In this document: positions 22,583 to 34,300 of the stretch, piece after piece | How positions within the stretch are numbered: position 1 is the stretch's first letter | Layout: each line of letters starts with the position of its first letter | NCBI GenBank assembly: GCA_032622095.1 | Contig: CP136065.1 | Coordinates: 242,711,530-242,775,529 of the forward strand | DNA from: Siphonodentalium dalli | Lineage: Eukaryota > Mollusca > Scaphopoda > Gadilida > Siphonodentaliidae | Direction of reading: 5' to 3' | Length of the DNA stretch: 64,000 nucleotides | The notes under the pieces: generated by a model | Seen by the model: the letters and a program-made list of their open reading frames with translations, nothing else | What the model was told of the DNA's origin: nothing | Database searches by the model: none | Translations under genes and position numbers: made by a program

Positions 22583-22771
22583 ATGGGACCTGGCGGAGAC
22601 ATGCATCCACATTTAATGTAAGAAGATATACTGAAATTTAAGAGACGGAGATATTCAGATGCTTGTGAAGACTTGGAAGCAAGAGGATCGCTTGACGATA
22701 AGCTTTTACAAAATCATGGCAACTGCGATGCGCTCTCTGAAATTTTCAGTTCAGATGTATGTGTTGTTTAA
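22583..22771 (+). pseudogene. Reading frame with one stop codon, unknown product
   Basis: An ATG at 22,583 opens M-G-P-G-G-D-M-H-P-H-L-M, then a TAA at 22,619-22,621. The same frame then continues with strongly protein-like sequence (F-K-R-R-R-Y-S-D-A-C-E-D-L-E-A-R-G-S-L-D, then S-E-I-F-S-S-D) to 22,756, where GAT|GTATGT could be a donor. The stop would be CAA (Gln) changed by one base. It starts 55 bp after the foldback element ends. It may be a broken first exon or a retained exon fragment. No family is recognised. Confidence 0.35.
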
Positions 22772-23320
22772 TTAAGTGTTCACGGATATTCCAAATGTAC
22801 CATTATGCAATATTCGTTATTTAATATATGGATAGAGGAATATGGTCACTGTTGTCTTATCAGTTTTACTAAATGTGACGTTTCTACATAATATTCACAT
22901 GTTACTATAAAGGTTGTTGAACTCCTCCCCTAATAGTTGCATATCCATTTCACACAATACATCTACATGTATCTGTCGAAAGTTGAATTTACAACACTGC
23001 ATTTAAATTTGAAATTAGTAGGTTTAGATTTGCAGTTTGCACCCATTAACCTTATATTAATAACCACAAAACCATTGGGTTCAGCTAATATATTAACAGA
23101 GTGGCCCTAAGAAATTGATGGTCTGGCTATAAACTTATAAATGGACAGACCGTGACAATTAAGTTTTTCTGAAAACTGGTTAACCGAGTACCCATTTAGT
23201 TCCACTTTTCAATATCCCCATAATACTGTGATATCGTAAAAAATACGGTTTAGCTCGTTAAAATACGAATCTGGAAAATACAGAGTATCCGCATTTATAC
23301 GGAAAAACTGTAGCAATTTT
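22772..23320. other. Stretch with no recognised feature
   Basis: AT-rich non-coding sequence between the broken frame at 22.6 kb and the dispersed repeat at 23.3 kb. A possible downstream exon for the 22.6-kb frame was not found here. Confidence 0.35.
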
Positions 23321-23545
23321 CATTACGATGACCTGTAATTTCATGGAATATAGTTCTGGCATAAATTTATCAGAATTTTATTACGTACAATAACGGATAT
23401 TTGTTTTAACATTGTAATGAATGCAAGTTTCGATCAATTCGCGACATGTTGTTTTTAATATGAGCTCCACAGCATCATGACAAAAACTGAGGTGGTGCTT
23501 CACCTCTTGGTTCACCTGTAATCTGTAAACAGTGTTTGTGCACGG
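23320..23545. repeat. Dispersed repeat, copy 2 (partner at 17,000-17,235)
   Basis: It has the same block order as the 17.0-kb copy (ggaatatagttctggc, aattcgcgacatgtt, ctgaggtggtg, ggttcacctgtaat). It ends just upstream of the 2.28-kb tandem duplication. Confidence 0.6.
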
Positions 23546-23869
23546 AGTCAAGACTCAAGGTGCCTCTTACAAAGTAAATTAAAAGTGTTCACTGTATATA
23601 CTACGTCGTACTACAAACTGCTAGACGTATTATATCATAAAGGGTACATCTGAGAATGTGAACTCGAATTCAAACATGATAGCAGATGCAACAGCCACTT
23701 TTGAATCTTTTGATTTGTGGACACTTCTTACCCCAGATCTCTGGCAATATGGTCATATGGCAAGTTATTAAATAATAATTACATACTGTTCAATTCAATT
23801 TATTTTCTGTTCATCGATACATACATGTAGATATTACAGAGTAGTGAGAGTATTAAGACATATATATAG

Positions 23870-24120
23870 TAATGCCCTAAGTAATCGACTCCTTAACCAC
23901 AGCAGAATTATGGGTAACTTTTCAGGATTTAGTCGGAAATATGACTTGTTGCCATTCAGTAAGAGCATTCTGATTGATTGATACTTTATTCTCATGATTA
24001 CAAATGAATATTGAGATATACAGATGAATGGCAACAAGCCATATTTCCGACTAAATCCTGAAAAGTTACACATAATTCTGCTGTGGTTAAGGAGTAGATT
24101 AATTAGGGCATTACTGTATA
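23870..24120. repeat. Palindromic family P, copy 2 (centre disrupted)
   Basis: The arms (aatgccctaagtaatcgact and its complement near 24,095) match the 231-448 palindrome. The centre has been replaced or interrupted by cagtaagagcattctgattg and following sequence, so the right arm is offset. It sits at the start of tandem-duplication copy 1. Confidence 0.7.
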
Positions 24121-24967
24121 TAACAATAAATTTCACACGAGTAATACATGAGTGTTTAGATTGTTTTCCGATGTCCGTTCCGGTGATGATTTCAGGTACA
24201 GTTCCGTAAGATTGTAAGCATTCGGTCTTCTGTATAAATAGGGTTTCAAATAGATCGATCTGAGTGCATTTAATTATATTCACTTCAGTATAACGTGATA
24301 CTCGTCGCCTAGTTCTTTATATATATCATCGTTCACATAGGTTCATATTGGACCTAAATATTGACATTGTTGTTTTTTCTATTTATTTATTTATTTTTAT
24401 ATCGATTATTTTAAACTAACGCCGTAAAACATAAGCCATCACACCAACTTTGAGACAGACAGACATATCCTACTCTTTTATATATGTAAATTATATCATA
24501 CCAATCGTACTAAGGGAGTCATGTATTCACTATATCCATGGATTAAAAACCTTTTAAACTAACGCCGTAAAACATAAGCAATCACACCAAATTTGACAGA
24601 CAGACAGACATATCCTACTCTTTTATATATGTAAATTACCTCATACCAATCGTACTAAGGGAGTCATGTGTTCATTATATCAATGGATTATTAAAAAAAA
24701 ACCTTTACAATACAAATTATACAAAACAAAGCATGCAGGTCCTGCGTTTGGGCATTGAAATAACGTTTTCCCAATAAGAAAGGTATGGATATTGATCCTA
24801 ACATTAATTCGGTACATTCTTAATTACACATATATAAAACGGTTGAGGTGTTCTTTATATTCAGTGTACATTTCAGGAACCATTATTCTAGTTTTACGAA
24901 ATACTTCAAATGATCATGTCCCCATAAGTCATTATTTCCATAACGGTTTTTTCTCGTATATATCAAT

Positions 24968-25775
24968 ACAGCCCCTTGTTCTCTGGAAAAACTCGCACAT
25001 TATCTGCAGCTGCAACATATCCTCGCGTAAATACGAACTTAACCCTTTACCCAACAGAAGGTCCCTGTGCCAATGCATTCTCTTATATATGCGAGTCGAC
25101 CATATGTCGCCTCGCATATATAAGAGAATGCATTGGCTTAACACATTAAAAATTATAAAATTGTTAAAGAATGTAAGAAAAAATGGTAAAAAGTGTTTAA
25201 AAAAGATTTGTTTTTAGGCCAATGCATTCTCTTATATATGCGAGGCGACCTATGGTCGACTCGCATATATAAGAGAATGCATTGGCACATGGCATAACTG
25301 TAACTATCACAATGTGGTCAAGGAGCCGGTTCCAATGCTATCCATATTTGTATGGTTCTATTGAGACAGACCGAAGATATTTTAGGCTGTTGAAGCTTTA
25401 TTTGGCCGGTTTTGGCCGGTTTGTTGGGTAAAGGGTTAATCGACCTATAATGTGAAATAGGTTCATAAAGTGATTATTTCATTCTGAAATAAGCAGATAA
25501 TGGACTAATAGCCGTTATTTCGTTTTATGGCGCGGGCCACAGTCAAAACACATGTTAAAGAGAGTATGAACAGTCGTGAATTGGCTTATTTGTGTCATTG
25601 TCCGTACATGATCTGTTTAGAATCGTCTCATTATGGTTCGATAATGTGACTAAAACGCTTACCTTTTCAACACATTATCGATTCAAAATGATGCGATTCT
25701 AAGCAGATAATTTACATGAAACAAGATTAATTTCAAGAAGCTAATCTTCGGTTTTTCGGGAGAACATGCTTCAAA
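24968..25775. mobile_element. Element X, copy 1 (TIR element hosting a nested TTAA element)
   Basis: The left end (ttgttctctggaaaaactcg, then cacattatctgc) and right end (ctaatcttcggtttttcggg, then agaacatg) are related inverted termini. Internal inverted blocks include gattctaagcagataat against its complement. Related copies occur at 27,076-27,850, 36,330-36,700 and 63,530-63,885. The body includes gttatttcgttttatggcgc, shared by all copies. It is a non-autonomous DNA transposon; TSDs were not fixed. Confidence 0.65.
25039..25439. mobile_element. TTAA-flanked MITE carrying paired hairpins, copy 1
   Basis: TIRs TTAACCCTTTACCCAACA at the left and its exact complement at the right (ending at 25,439) are flanked by the tetranucleotide TTAA, as in piggyBac-type insertion. 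Related element X at about 36,380 shows the uninterrupted site (tacgcacacaatcgaccta against tacgaacTTAA|TTAAtcgaccta). Inside are two palindromes of about 70 bp at 25,069-25,137 and 25,218-25,286, each a hairpin, in mutually inverted orientation. No gene is present. Confidence 0.85.
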
Positions 25776-26171
25776 TTCCAACTTCCCCTATAGCATTGGC
25801 CGTTGCTTTAGACTTGCGTGGAATTTTCTCTTGTTTTCAATGGCTTTTCTGTCGGTATGTCATCGCATTTTTCCATTCTACGTGTAATTTTGGGGACTTC
25901 TTCAATAATTCAATTTTCAAGTGTTTGGGGAAATTTTAACTCAAGTTGGTGTATTGTGTTTCGCCCAAATACCGGTTGTATTCGGTACTGGTACATGTGT
26001 TATACATTTCCTACCCCAGATCTCTGGCAATATGGTCATATGGCAAGTGATTAAATAATAACTACATACTGTTCAATTCAATTTATTTTCTGTTCATCGA
26101 TACATATATATTACAGAGTAGTGAGAGTGCAAGACATATATGACATCAACATATTAAATTAAGACATATAT

Positions 26172-26395
26172 ATAGTAATGCCCTAAGTAATCGACACCTT
26201 AACCACAGCAGAATTATGCGTAACTTTTCAGGATTTAGTCGGAAATATGGGTTGTTGCCATTCATCAGAAAGCTCTCAGTAAGAGCTTTCCGATGAATGG
26301 CAACAAGCCATATTTCCGACTAAATCCTGAAAATTTACCCATAATTCTGCTGTGGTTAATGAGTAGATTAATTAGGGCATTACTGTATATAACAA
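26172..26395. repeat. Palindromic family P, copy 3 (intact)
   Basis: A full palindrome with centre aaagctctcagtaagagctt, the counterpart of copy 2 in the second tandem unit. Being intact here and at 231-448, the uninterrupted palindrome is the ancestral form. Confidence 0.75.
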
Positions 26396-27075
26396 TAAAT
26401 TTCACACCAGTAATACATGAGTGTTTAGATTGTTTCCGATGTCCGTTCCGGTGATGATTTCAGGTACAGTTCCGTAAGATTGTAAGCATTCGGTCTTCTG
26501 TAGAAATAGGGTTTCAAATAGATCGATCTGAGTGCATTTAATTTTATTCACTTCAGGATAACGTGATACTCGTCGCCTAGTTCTTTATATATCATCGTTC
26601 ACATAGGTTTATATTGGACCTAAATATTGACATTGTTGTTTTTTCTATTTATTTATTTATTTTTAAATCGATTATTTTAAACTAACGCCGTAAAACATAA
26701 GCCATCACACCAAATTTGAAACAGACAGACATATCCTACTCTTTTATATATGTAAATTATATCATACCAATCGTACTAAGGGAGTCATGTGTTCATTATA
26801 TCAATGGATTATTAAAAAAAAACCTTTACAATACAAATTATACAAAACAAAGCATGCAGGTCCCGCGTTTGGGCATTGAAATAACGTTTTCCCAATAAGA
26901 AAGGTATGGATATTTATCCTAACATTAATTCGGTACATTCTTAATTACACATATATAAAACGGATGAGGTGTTCTTTATATTCAGGGTACATTTCAGGAA
27001 CCATTATTCTAGTTTTACGAAATACTTCAAATTATCATGTCCCCATAAGTCATTATTTCCATAACGGTTTTTTCT

Positions 27076-27850
27076 CGTATATATCAATACAGCCCCCTGT
27101 TCTCTGGAAAAACTCGCACATTATCTGCAGCTGCAACATATCCTCGCGTAAATACGAACTTAACCCTTTATCCAACAGAAGGGCCCTGTGCCAATGCATT
27201 CTCTTATATATGCGAGTCGACCATAGGTCACCTCGCATATATAAGAGAATGCATTGGCTTAACACATTAAAAATTATAAAATTGTTAAAGAATGTAAGAA
27301 AAAATGGTAAAAAGTGTTTAATTATTTTAATTTTTTTTAGGCCAATGCATTCTCTTATATATGCGAGGCGACCTATGGTCGACTCGCATATATAAGAGAA
27401 TGCATTGGCACAGGGCATAACTGTAACAATCACAATGTGGTCAATGAGCCGGTTCCAATGATATCCATATTTGTATGGTTTTATTGAGACAGACCCAAGA
27501 TAATTTAGGCTGTTGCAGCTTTATTTGGCCGTTTTTGGCCGGTTTGTTGGGTAAAGGGTTAATTCTGAAATAAGAAGATAATGGACTAATAGCCGTTATT
27601 TCGTTTTATGGCGCGGGCCACAGTCAAAACACATGTTAAAGAGAGTATGAACAGTCGTGAATTGGCTTATTTGTGTCATTGTCCGTACATGATCTGTTTA
27701 GAATCGTCTCATTTATGGTTCGATAATGTGACTAAAACGCTTACCTTTTCAACACATTATCGATTCAAAATGATGCGATTCTAAGCAGATTATTTACATG
27801 AAACGAGATTTATTTCAAGAAGCTAATCTTCGGTTTTTCGGGAGAACATG
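27076..27850. mobile_element. Element X, copy 2
   Basis: Collinear with element X copy 1, including the nested TTAA element, except for a deletion of about 45 bp just after the nested insertion. Confidence 0.65.
27170..27562. mobile_element. TTAA-flanked MITE carrying paired hairpins, copy 2
   Basis: This is the counterpart of 25,039-25,439 within the second tandem unit, with one change in the left TIR (accctttatccaacag). The hairpins lie at about 27,190-27,258 and 27,340-27,409. It arose by the segmental duplication and not by a second transposition. Confidence 0.85.
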
Positions 27851-28237
27851 CTTCATATTCCAACTTCCCCTATAGCATTGGCCGTTGCTTTAGACTTGCG
27901 TGGAATTCTCTCTTGTTTTCAATGGCTTTTCTGTCGGTATGTCATCGCATGTTTCCATTCTACGTGTAATTTTGGGGACTTCTTCAATAATTAAATTTTC
28001 AAGTGTTTGGGGAAATTTTAACTCAAGTTGGTGTATTGTGTTGGTGTACCGGTTGTATTCGGTACTGGTACATGTGTTATACTGGGTGTAAATATGTTAT
28101 ACGATTTACCAGTACATATCTGTACGATACTAATGAAATATGTTGATACTAACATTCCTGTTTTACACTTATTGTTATATATACACGATTATCAAATAAA
28201 TTTCTTTGAATCTTGAATGAATCTTGAGAACAGTTAA

Positions 28238-28350
28238 TCATGGACATTGCACAACATCAGTTGGTCCAGAGCCAGAACAATAGCATACACAACCATCTCC
28301 CCTGTTTGACTGATATCCCGAGGCGCAGTTTGGGTCGGCCGGGCAACCGG
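28238..28350 (-). CDS. Astacin-like protease, last exon: cysteine-rich C-terminal tail
   Basis: The acceptor tttggttgctatctcgtttcag is very strong. The exon enters in phase 1 (G from the previous exon plus CC makes Ala) and runs 36 residues to TGA at 28,238-28,240. It has six cysteines in the pattern C-x5-C-x11-C-x-C-x-C-x10-C, starting G-C-P-A-D-P-N-C and ending V-V-Q-C-P. There is no EGF, CUB or ShK signature as usually found after astacin domains, so the tail may be a lineage-specific mini-domain. Confidence 0.85.
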
Positions 28351-31300
28351 CTGAAACGAGATAGCAACCAAAAATCATGGACCTGAGCATTCTGGAGCGT
28401 ACATGAACATCACAGCCCTGAGGATTCTGGCATATGCGTACATGCACCCGATCGGAATGTTTGTTTGTGTGTCAACTAAAATATCCGGCCATTAACGTTA
28501 ATAGTGTATCATTTCAAACACCAATGTATGACTTTGGGTAATATTAAGCGATAACATTAATAATCGTAATTTCCGGTAGCTCTGTTCTGTTCACGCATCG
28601 GATTCTACTTCGCAGATTTACCCCGATGGTGAAGTATATAATTATTTCGTTGGCGAGCATAACTATTTCAAAACTATGTTTTGGCATTTTGAACAGGAAA
28701 TTGGATGCACTTGTGAAATGAAATGAGTGTCAATGCTACTGTAGCTCAACTTGGAGCGTTACTATTTTTATGCTGATCAGTAAATAGAATAATGAAGAAA
28801 GAACGTCGATATGATTCAGTAAATGGATTGTATTGTGTAAATGAAATTCTTTCATTTCAACATTTCTCCAATAATATGGACTGCAGGGTGTGCCGATGGA
28901 TTCGAATGTGATATCCAACATGGCTGCATGCCGTCATGTTTTTTTTTTAAACTGATTTCGGAAACAGCGTCCATGTAGATGTCACTCAAGGAACCTTATG
29001 GAGTTCGGATGAGAGATGTGTGTGGGCCATATTATTTTAGTAATGAAAAGAGTAACATCCAAGATGGCCGCTGGCGACCATGTTTTGACGAAATTCGGAA
29101 AATATCGTTGGCGCCCATCTAGAGGTCACACCGAATATCCTTTTGAAGTTTGGTGATGATCGAATGAGGGATGTGGCCTGTAGGTTGTGCCGAATGTGTT
29201 ATTGTAAAGAGTAAAATCCTAGATGGCCGCTAGTAGCCATATTTTGTTAACGAATTTCGGGGGAAATCGACGGCTGCCATCGCGAGGCCACCCTGAAAAT
29301 GCATATTAAGTTTGGTGATCTGACGAGTGATGTGGTATGTAGGGTATGCCATGGGATTTAGTCACACAAAGAGTAAAATACAAGGTGGCTGCCGGTTGCT
29401 GCCGGTGGCTATGTATTTCATCAAAAATCATTAAAATTTGGTAGCTCTCATCTAGAGGTGATCCTAATCACGACTCTACATTTACAAAACATGTCTTCGA
29501 TGTGAGGGGGCTGCAGGGTCGATGGATTCAAATATGAAATCCAAGATGGCAACTGGTGGCCATTTTTCTTTAAGGAATTTCAAAAATAATCGACGGCTCC
29601 CATCTAGATGTTACCCCGAAAATCCGTATGAAGTTTGGTGACGATCGGGCGAGGGACGTTGTCTGTATGGTGTGCCGAAGGATTTAGCAATGAAAATAGT
29701 AAAATCCGAGATGGCTGCTAGCGGCCATATTTTAACGGCTCCAATCTAGAGGTCACCCGGAAGATCTATGAAGTTTGATGGCAATCAGCTGATATGAGGG
29801 CGTTCCAAAGGATTTAGTAATTGAACGAGTAAAATTCACGATGGCGGCCATGTCTTGGAGAAAATCTAGAGGTGATCCGATACATACCCTTACATTTTCA
29901 AAAAAGTTCTGCAATAAATGCGGGTTGCAGGGTGTGCCGATGGATTAAAATTTGAAATCCGAAATGGCTGCTAGTGGCATGTTTTTAATAAAACAATCGA
30001 TGGCTTCCATCTAGAGGTCACCCCGAATATCCATATGAAGTTTGGTTGATGATGGTCGGATTAGAGATGCGGCCTGTAGTGTGAGCCAAAGGAAATTGTT
30101 GACGGACGCCAACCAATAGCTCAAGCTTGACTTCGTCGAGTTGAGCTAGAAACAAAAATACCAATATACGCACCAGATACTAAGTTAAGAGCCAATGAAC
30201 AGAGTAGTTTGTGATCTTAGCTTCGAAATAAGTTGCTTTTAACTAACGTAAACAAATCGACCATTTGTGTCAAACAAGACAGGTCATTTAGTCGTCAAGA
30301 TGAGTCATGCTGTGCACTGACCTAGATACATTTGAATACACGAGAACACCCTGGACAATACAGAGATCTGATAAACCAGTCTCGAGACAGGATAGTCCGA
30401 ACTCACGAGGGCCGGAATTATCTCGGTCTGTATCATCAGATGTACACATCGAGTTTGCATCGTTTGGGTGGAAGGTACAATTTTTCACATGGATTTCTTT
30501 TATGCAATAAGCTTTTAATGGAAAATAATTCTCCTTGTCAATTAAGGGGATACTATAGTTTTGTCAAGATGGCCACAGCGAATGCCACCCTACCTCCAGA
30601 TGACCAACAATTACTAATCAGCCATATAATGAATACACTTCAAATTGTTCAATTATTCTTAGTAAAAAACAAAGATATTGCCATCAGCTGAGAAATTTTA
30701 GCTGTTATAATTTATACACACATTTGTCTCCAAGCTCCAAAGTCAAAATGGTCCTACAAGTGTCTGGCTAGACAAAGTAGACACCATTTTGAGAAGAAAC
30801 AAGAACTTCCCCAGATGTCCAGCTTATGAATATAATACTGTCATCCTGGATAATGAGGTGTCCTCCATTTGCATTGTTTACATTCAAAGGAACTGTTTGT
30901 CTTGGTATAATTTGCTGCATAAATGACAGTGGTTGTGGGGCGTAACATACACGTATAAGATACAATTGGTAAACATATCTGGTAGTGCCGTACTATACAT
31001 GAACATAATATACTGGTATAGCAACAGTTACGTATCAAGTCAGAATAATGATGAAAATGGCGAACTAACTGATCTACTGAAGAAGGCATAGTTCTCTGAA
31101 ACAGTGTGATTTAAGAAGACATATATATATATAAGAACCACTCTGCTGTATATTTTGTACCAGTACCACTCAAAACGAAATTGTTTTATAAGAATATTTA
31201 CCTCGGTGCCTAACTCATAAAATAACGAACAATAATAAAACAAAATCGTATTATCGCGAACATTATTTGTCGGCAGCAGCTACGCATGGGGCGGCCATAC

Positions 31301-34300
31301 TTACAACAGAAGATACAACCCCATTCGGCAACATGGTTCCGAATGAAATCGACCAGTATAGACAAACGCATGTCCGATCAAACTTCTGATTATGCCCATA
31401 AATATATATGGGTTATAAGCTATATCTCAATTAATTCACCTTCAAATATCACAAAACGTAGTTGTCTGCAACATGTTTTATTGCAGTGCACCTCAAACAG
31501 ATTTGACCGGAAGTGGACTCATGCATGTAGTCCGCCGTAAAATAAGACCTTTTCGCGAAATACGTATGTCCCTAGTTATAAATTTATTTTTATATAGCTA
31601 TTCAATATTCTGATGCATGTCATTTTTCTATTTTATGTGATTTGCGTAATCAATCGACATCTTTTAATCTGGCTTTCGACTATATCAGCTATTGTAAAAC
31701 AAATACATCGAGTATCTGCTGTAAACAGCACCAACCTTCATATATCGAGTGTAATTAAGCAATTAAATTAATTCCAACCAATTACACAAACTGTAAGCAT
31801 CGATTTCACATCCTATAGTTTGCTGATTGAAGGATCGATTTGCTTTCGTGGTCGATTTCCATGTACCTGCCACGAGTTATGAGTAATGCAACACTAACAA
31901 TAGAATGTGTTTACAATAGAAATATGGCGACTGGCTAGCTAGAAAAAACTGACACGTTTAATCGACGTTTTTCAAACGATACCAGGAACAATAATCTAAA
32001 TCATTGCTCCCTGGCTCTTAATGGTATGTCACTGATGATAATGGGCTGCATATTAATAATGGTATGTCACTGATGATAATGGGCTGCATATTAATAATGG
32101 TATATCACTAATCATAATGGGCTGCATATTAATAATGGTATGTCACTGAACATAATGGGCTGCATATTAATAATGGTATGTCACTGATCATAATGGGCTG
32201 TAATAATGGTATGTCACTGATCATATTGGGCTGCATATTAATAATGGTATGTCACTGATCATAATGGGCTGCATATTGGTACATTTGAAGTTATAGCTTT
32301 GTATATTTGAACGCCAAAACAAGGCCAGAATTTTGCTGATATAGTCAAAGTTTCAAAGTCGCTTTTCTGGCACAAGCGGCGTTTTAGCACACATCTATTG
32401 GTGCCACTCCCTTTAGAAAGATATGCTCAATATATTATCTATATGGTGTTATATCTGTTTCTGTCTGCTTTTTGGAAATAAATGCCAGTTTTCAGCCCGT
32501 TCATAGAAATTTTTCAAGAAACAGACGTTTCCATCCCCTAAAACGGATATCGGTGAGTACAGTATTAACTTTATAGGGTTGGATTTGGTGATTTCGTAGT
32601 ACACATGTCAAGCAAGCCATGCATAATGAGGTCCACAGAGGGTGAATTTGGTTATGCTAGCCGCTATGCGGGATAGTGTCACTAAATTCACCCTCTGAGG
32701 ACCTAATTCTGCAAATGACAGACGCATTAAACTGAGGCTTGATACCAAGAGAAGGGTATCCTTACTCCGCGACGTGTGACCACACATTTCACGTTGAATG
32801 TAATGTTGATAGTTCGTACCCACGTTGATCATATAACGTGTGTTTGATAGCTCGTACCCACGTTGATCATATAACGTGTGTTTGATAGTTCGTATCCACG
32901 TTGATCATATAACGTGTGTTTGATAGCTCGTACCCACGTTGATCATATAACGTGTGTTTGATAGCTCGTATCCACGTTGATCATATAACTGTGTTTGATA
33001 GCTCGTACACACGTTGATCATATGACGAATGCGTGATAGTTCGTACCCACGTTGAACATATAACGTATGCTTGCGGTCGTACATCGCGCCATAATCGGAC
33101 ATTTCCGTTAGAAATGTTACGAAAAGCAGACTTTGCCATCGCCTTAACATCGTTTTCAGAATCAAATAATCCAATATGAACCTATGTGAAAATGATAGGT
33201 AGATTATGAACATATCTGCGAGAGGATATGTTGGTCAGTCCGTGTGAGAAACAGAAACAGTTGTACACTGGCTATTACATCTTCATGTTGTGTCAGAGTA
33301 TTATGGCAGGTATGTTTATGTATTTCGTGTTTCATAGACTAACAATGACCCTATACTACACAATTACTTCAAATGGGTCATGTCCATTTAAAAAGACGCT
33401 AGAGACAACAACAACTTACCATCACACTTATACATCGTGTTGATTATCTTCGCATCCTGGAAGCTGCGGGTGTTACTCTTTCCTATGGTATTTTGGAAAT
33501 TAGAATCCTTCGTTACGATTGTATCCCAGCCGTTGGTGCTGAAATACTGTGAGATGGAACACATATGATTAAAGATACGGTAAACGGTGGCGGAGGATAT
33601 TGCTGCTAAAATAGTCACATCCGTTAAACTGCCATAAACAGAAAGAATATTACATCATAGACAAATTTTGTTCTTATACCAATCATAAATATCGAGGATA
33701 TCGCATGTTGTTGTCATGTTAGTCCTGTGTGTTATCTACATAAAACGACATGTTATGTAAACAAACAATATGTAAATAGAATGCGATAATCAAAACACTC
33801 AACACCGGGGAGACACCAATAATGAACTTTTGTTAGAAGTGCCACCAAGCTGTTTATAGCATAGAGTTTAAGTCTCGATAATCTTCGCCTCTCAAAAAGT
33901 TGTTTGGTGGATAGTATCGCATTCACATTATCATTATAGTATACTATTAGTAAATTCTTGGGGAAATTTTCACAATTTGGTAACTGCATGATTTTTTCTA
34001 AATTATAACCTATAACGAAGGCCATCGTGCATTTAAAGTGTTTTAATATCTATGTCTTAATGTATGATTCACATACATGTGGAATTAGAGGCCTTTCAAA
34101 ACAATCATTATTATATTACATAATTCTTCTGATGCTCATTTATTAATCTGCATAATACGTAAATTAGATAGACTTTGTTCTTATTTCTATTGATAATAAC
34201 TCTCCAGTGATATTTTGCGTGTTGAAACCATTGTTATATAAATATTTCTGTCACCGTGAAAGTAATTTTGTCAACAAAGATCGCCAAATTCAATTCCAAA

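Larger units (their letters stand above)
23725..26010. repeat. 2.28-kb tandem duplication, copy 1
   Basis: The unit starts at taccccagatctctggcaat (about 23,729) and the same sequence restarts at about 26,012. Order and orientation of everything in between are repeated: family P palindrome, AT-rich spacer, element X and its nested TTAA element. Copy 1 alone has an internal 140-bp direct duplication (about 24,411-24,690), and its palindrome is interrupted by about 70 bp of other sequence. The pattern is a segmental tandem duplication followed by divergence of a few percent plus indels. Confidence 0.85.
26011..28082. repeat. 2.28-kb tandem duplication, copy 2
   Basis: Collinear with copy 1 from the taccccagatctctggc start to cggtactggtacatgtgtta at about 28,080. 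It has an intact palindrome, a single version of the 140-bp segment, and a deletion of about 45 bp immediately after the nested TTAA element. Long open frames in both copies (24,792-25,217 and 26,964-27,395) are produced by the hairpins and are not genes. Confidence 0.85.

Noticed and set aside
24792-27433. Long open frames (about 126-143 codons, both strands) repeated at 25 and 27 kb
   Set aside because: They run through the palindromic hairpins and duplicated transposon sequence. The repeated peptide is just the translated hairpin stem, seen in both orientations and again at 47.8 and 58.5 kb.
32905-33213. 102-codon minus-strand frame
   Set aside because: It is a shadow of the 38-bp tandem array, with the peptide repeating in step with the array.
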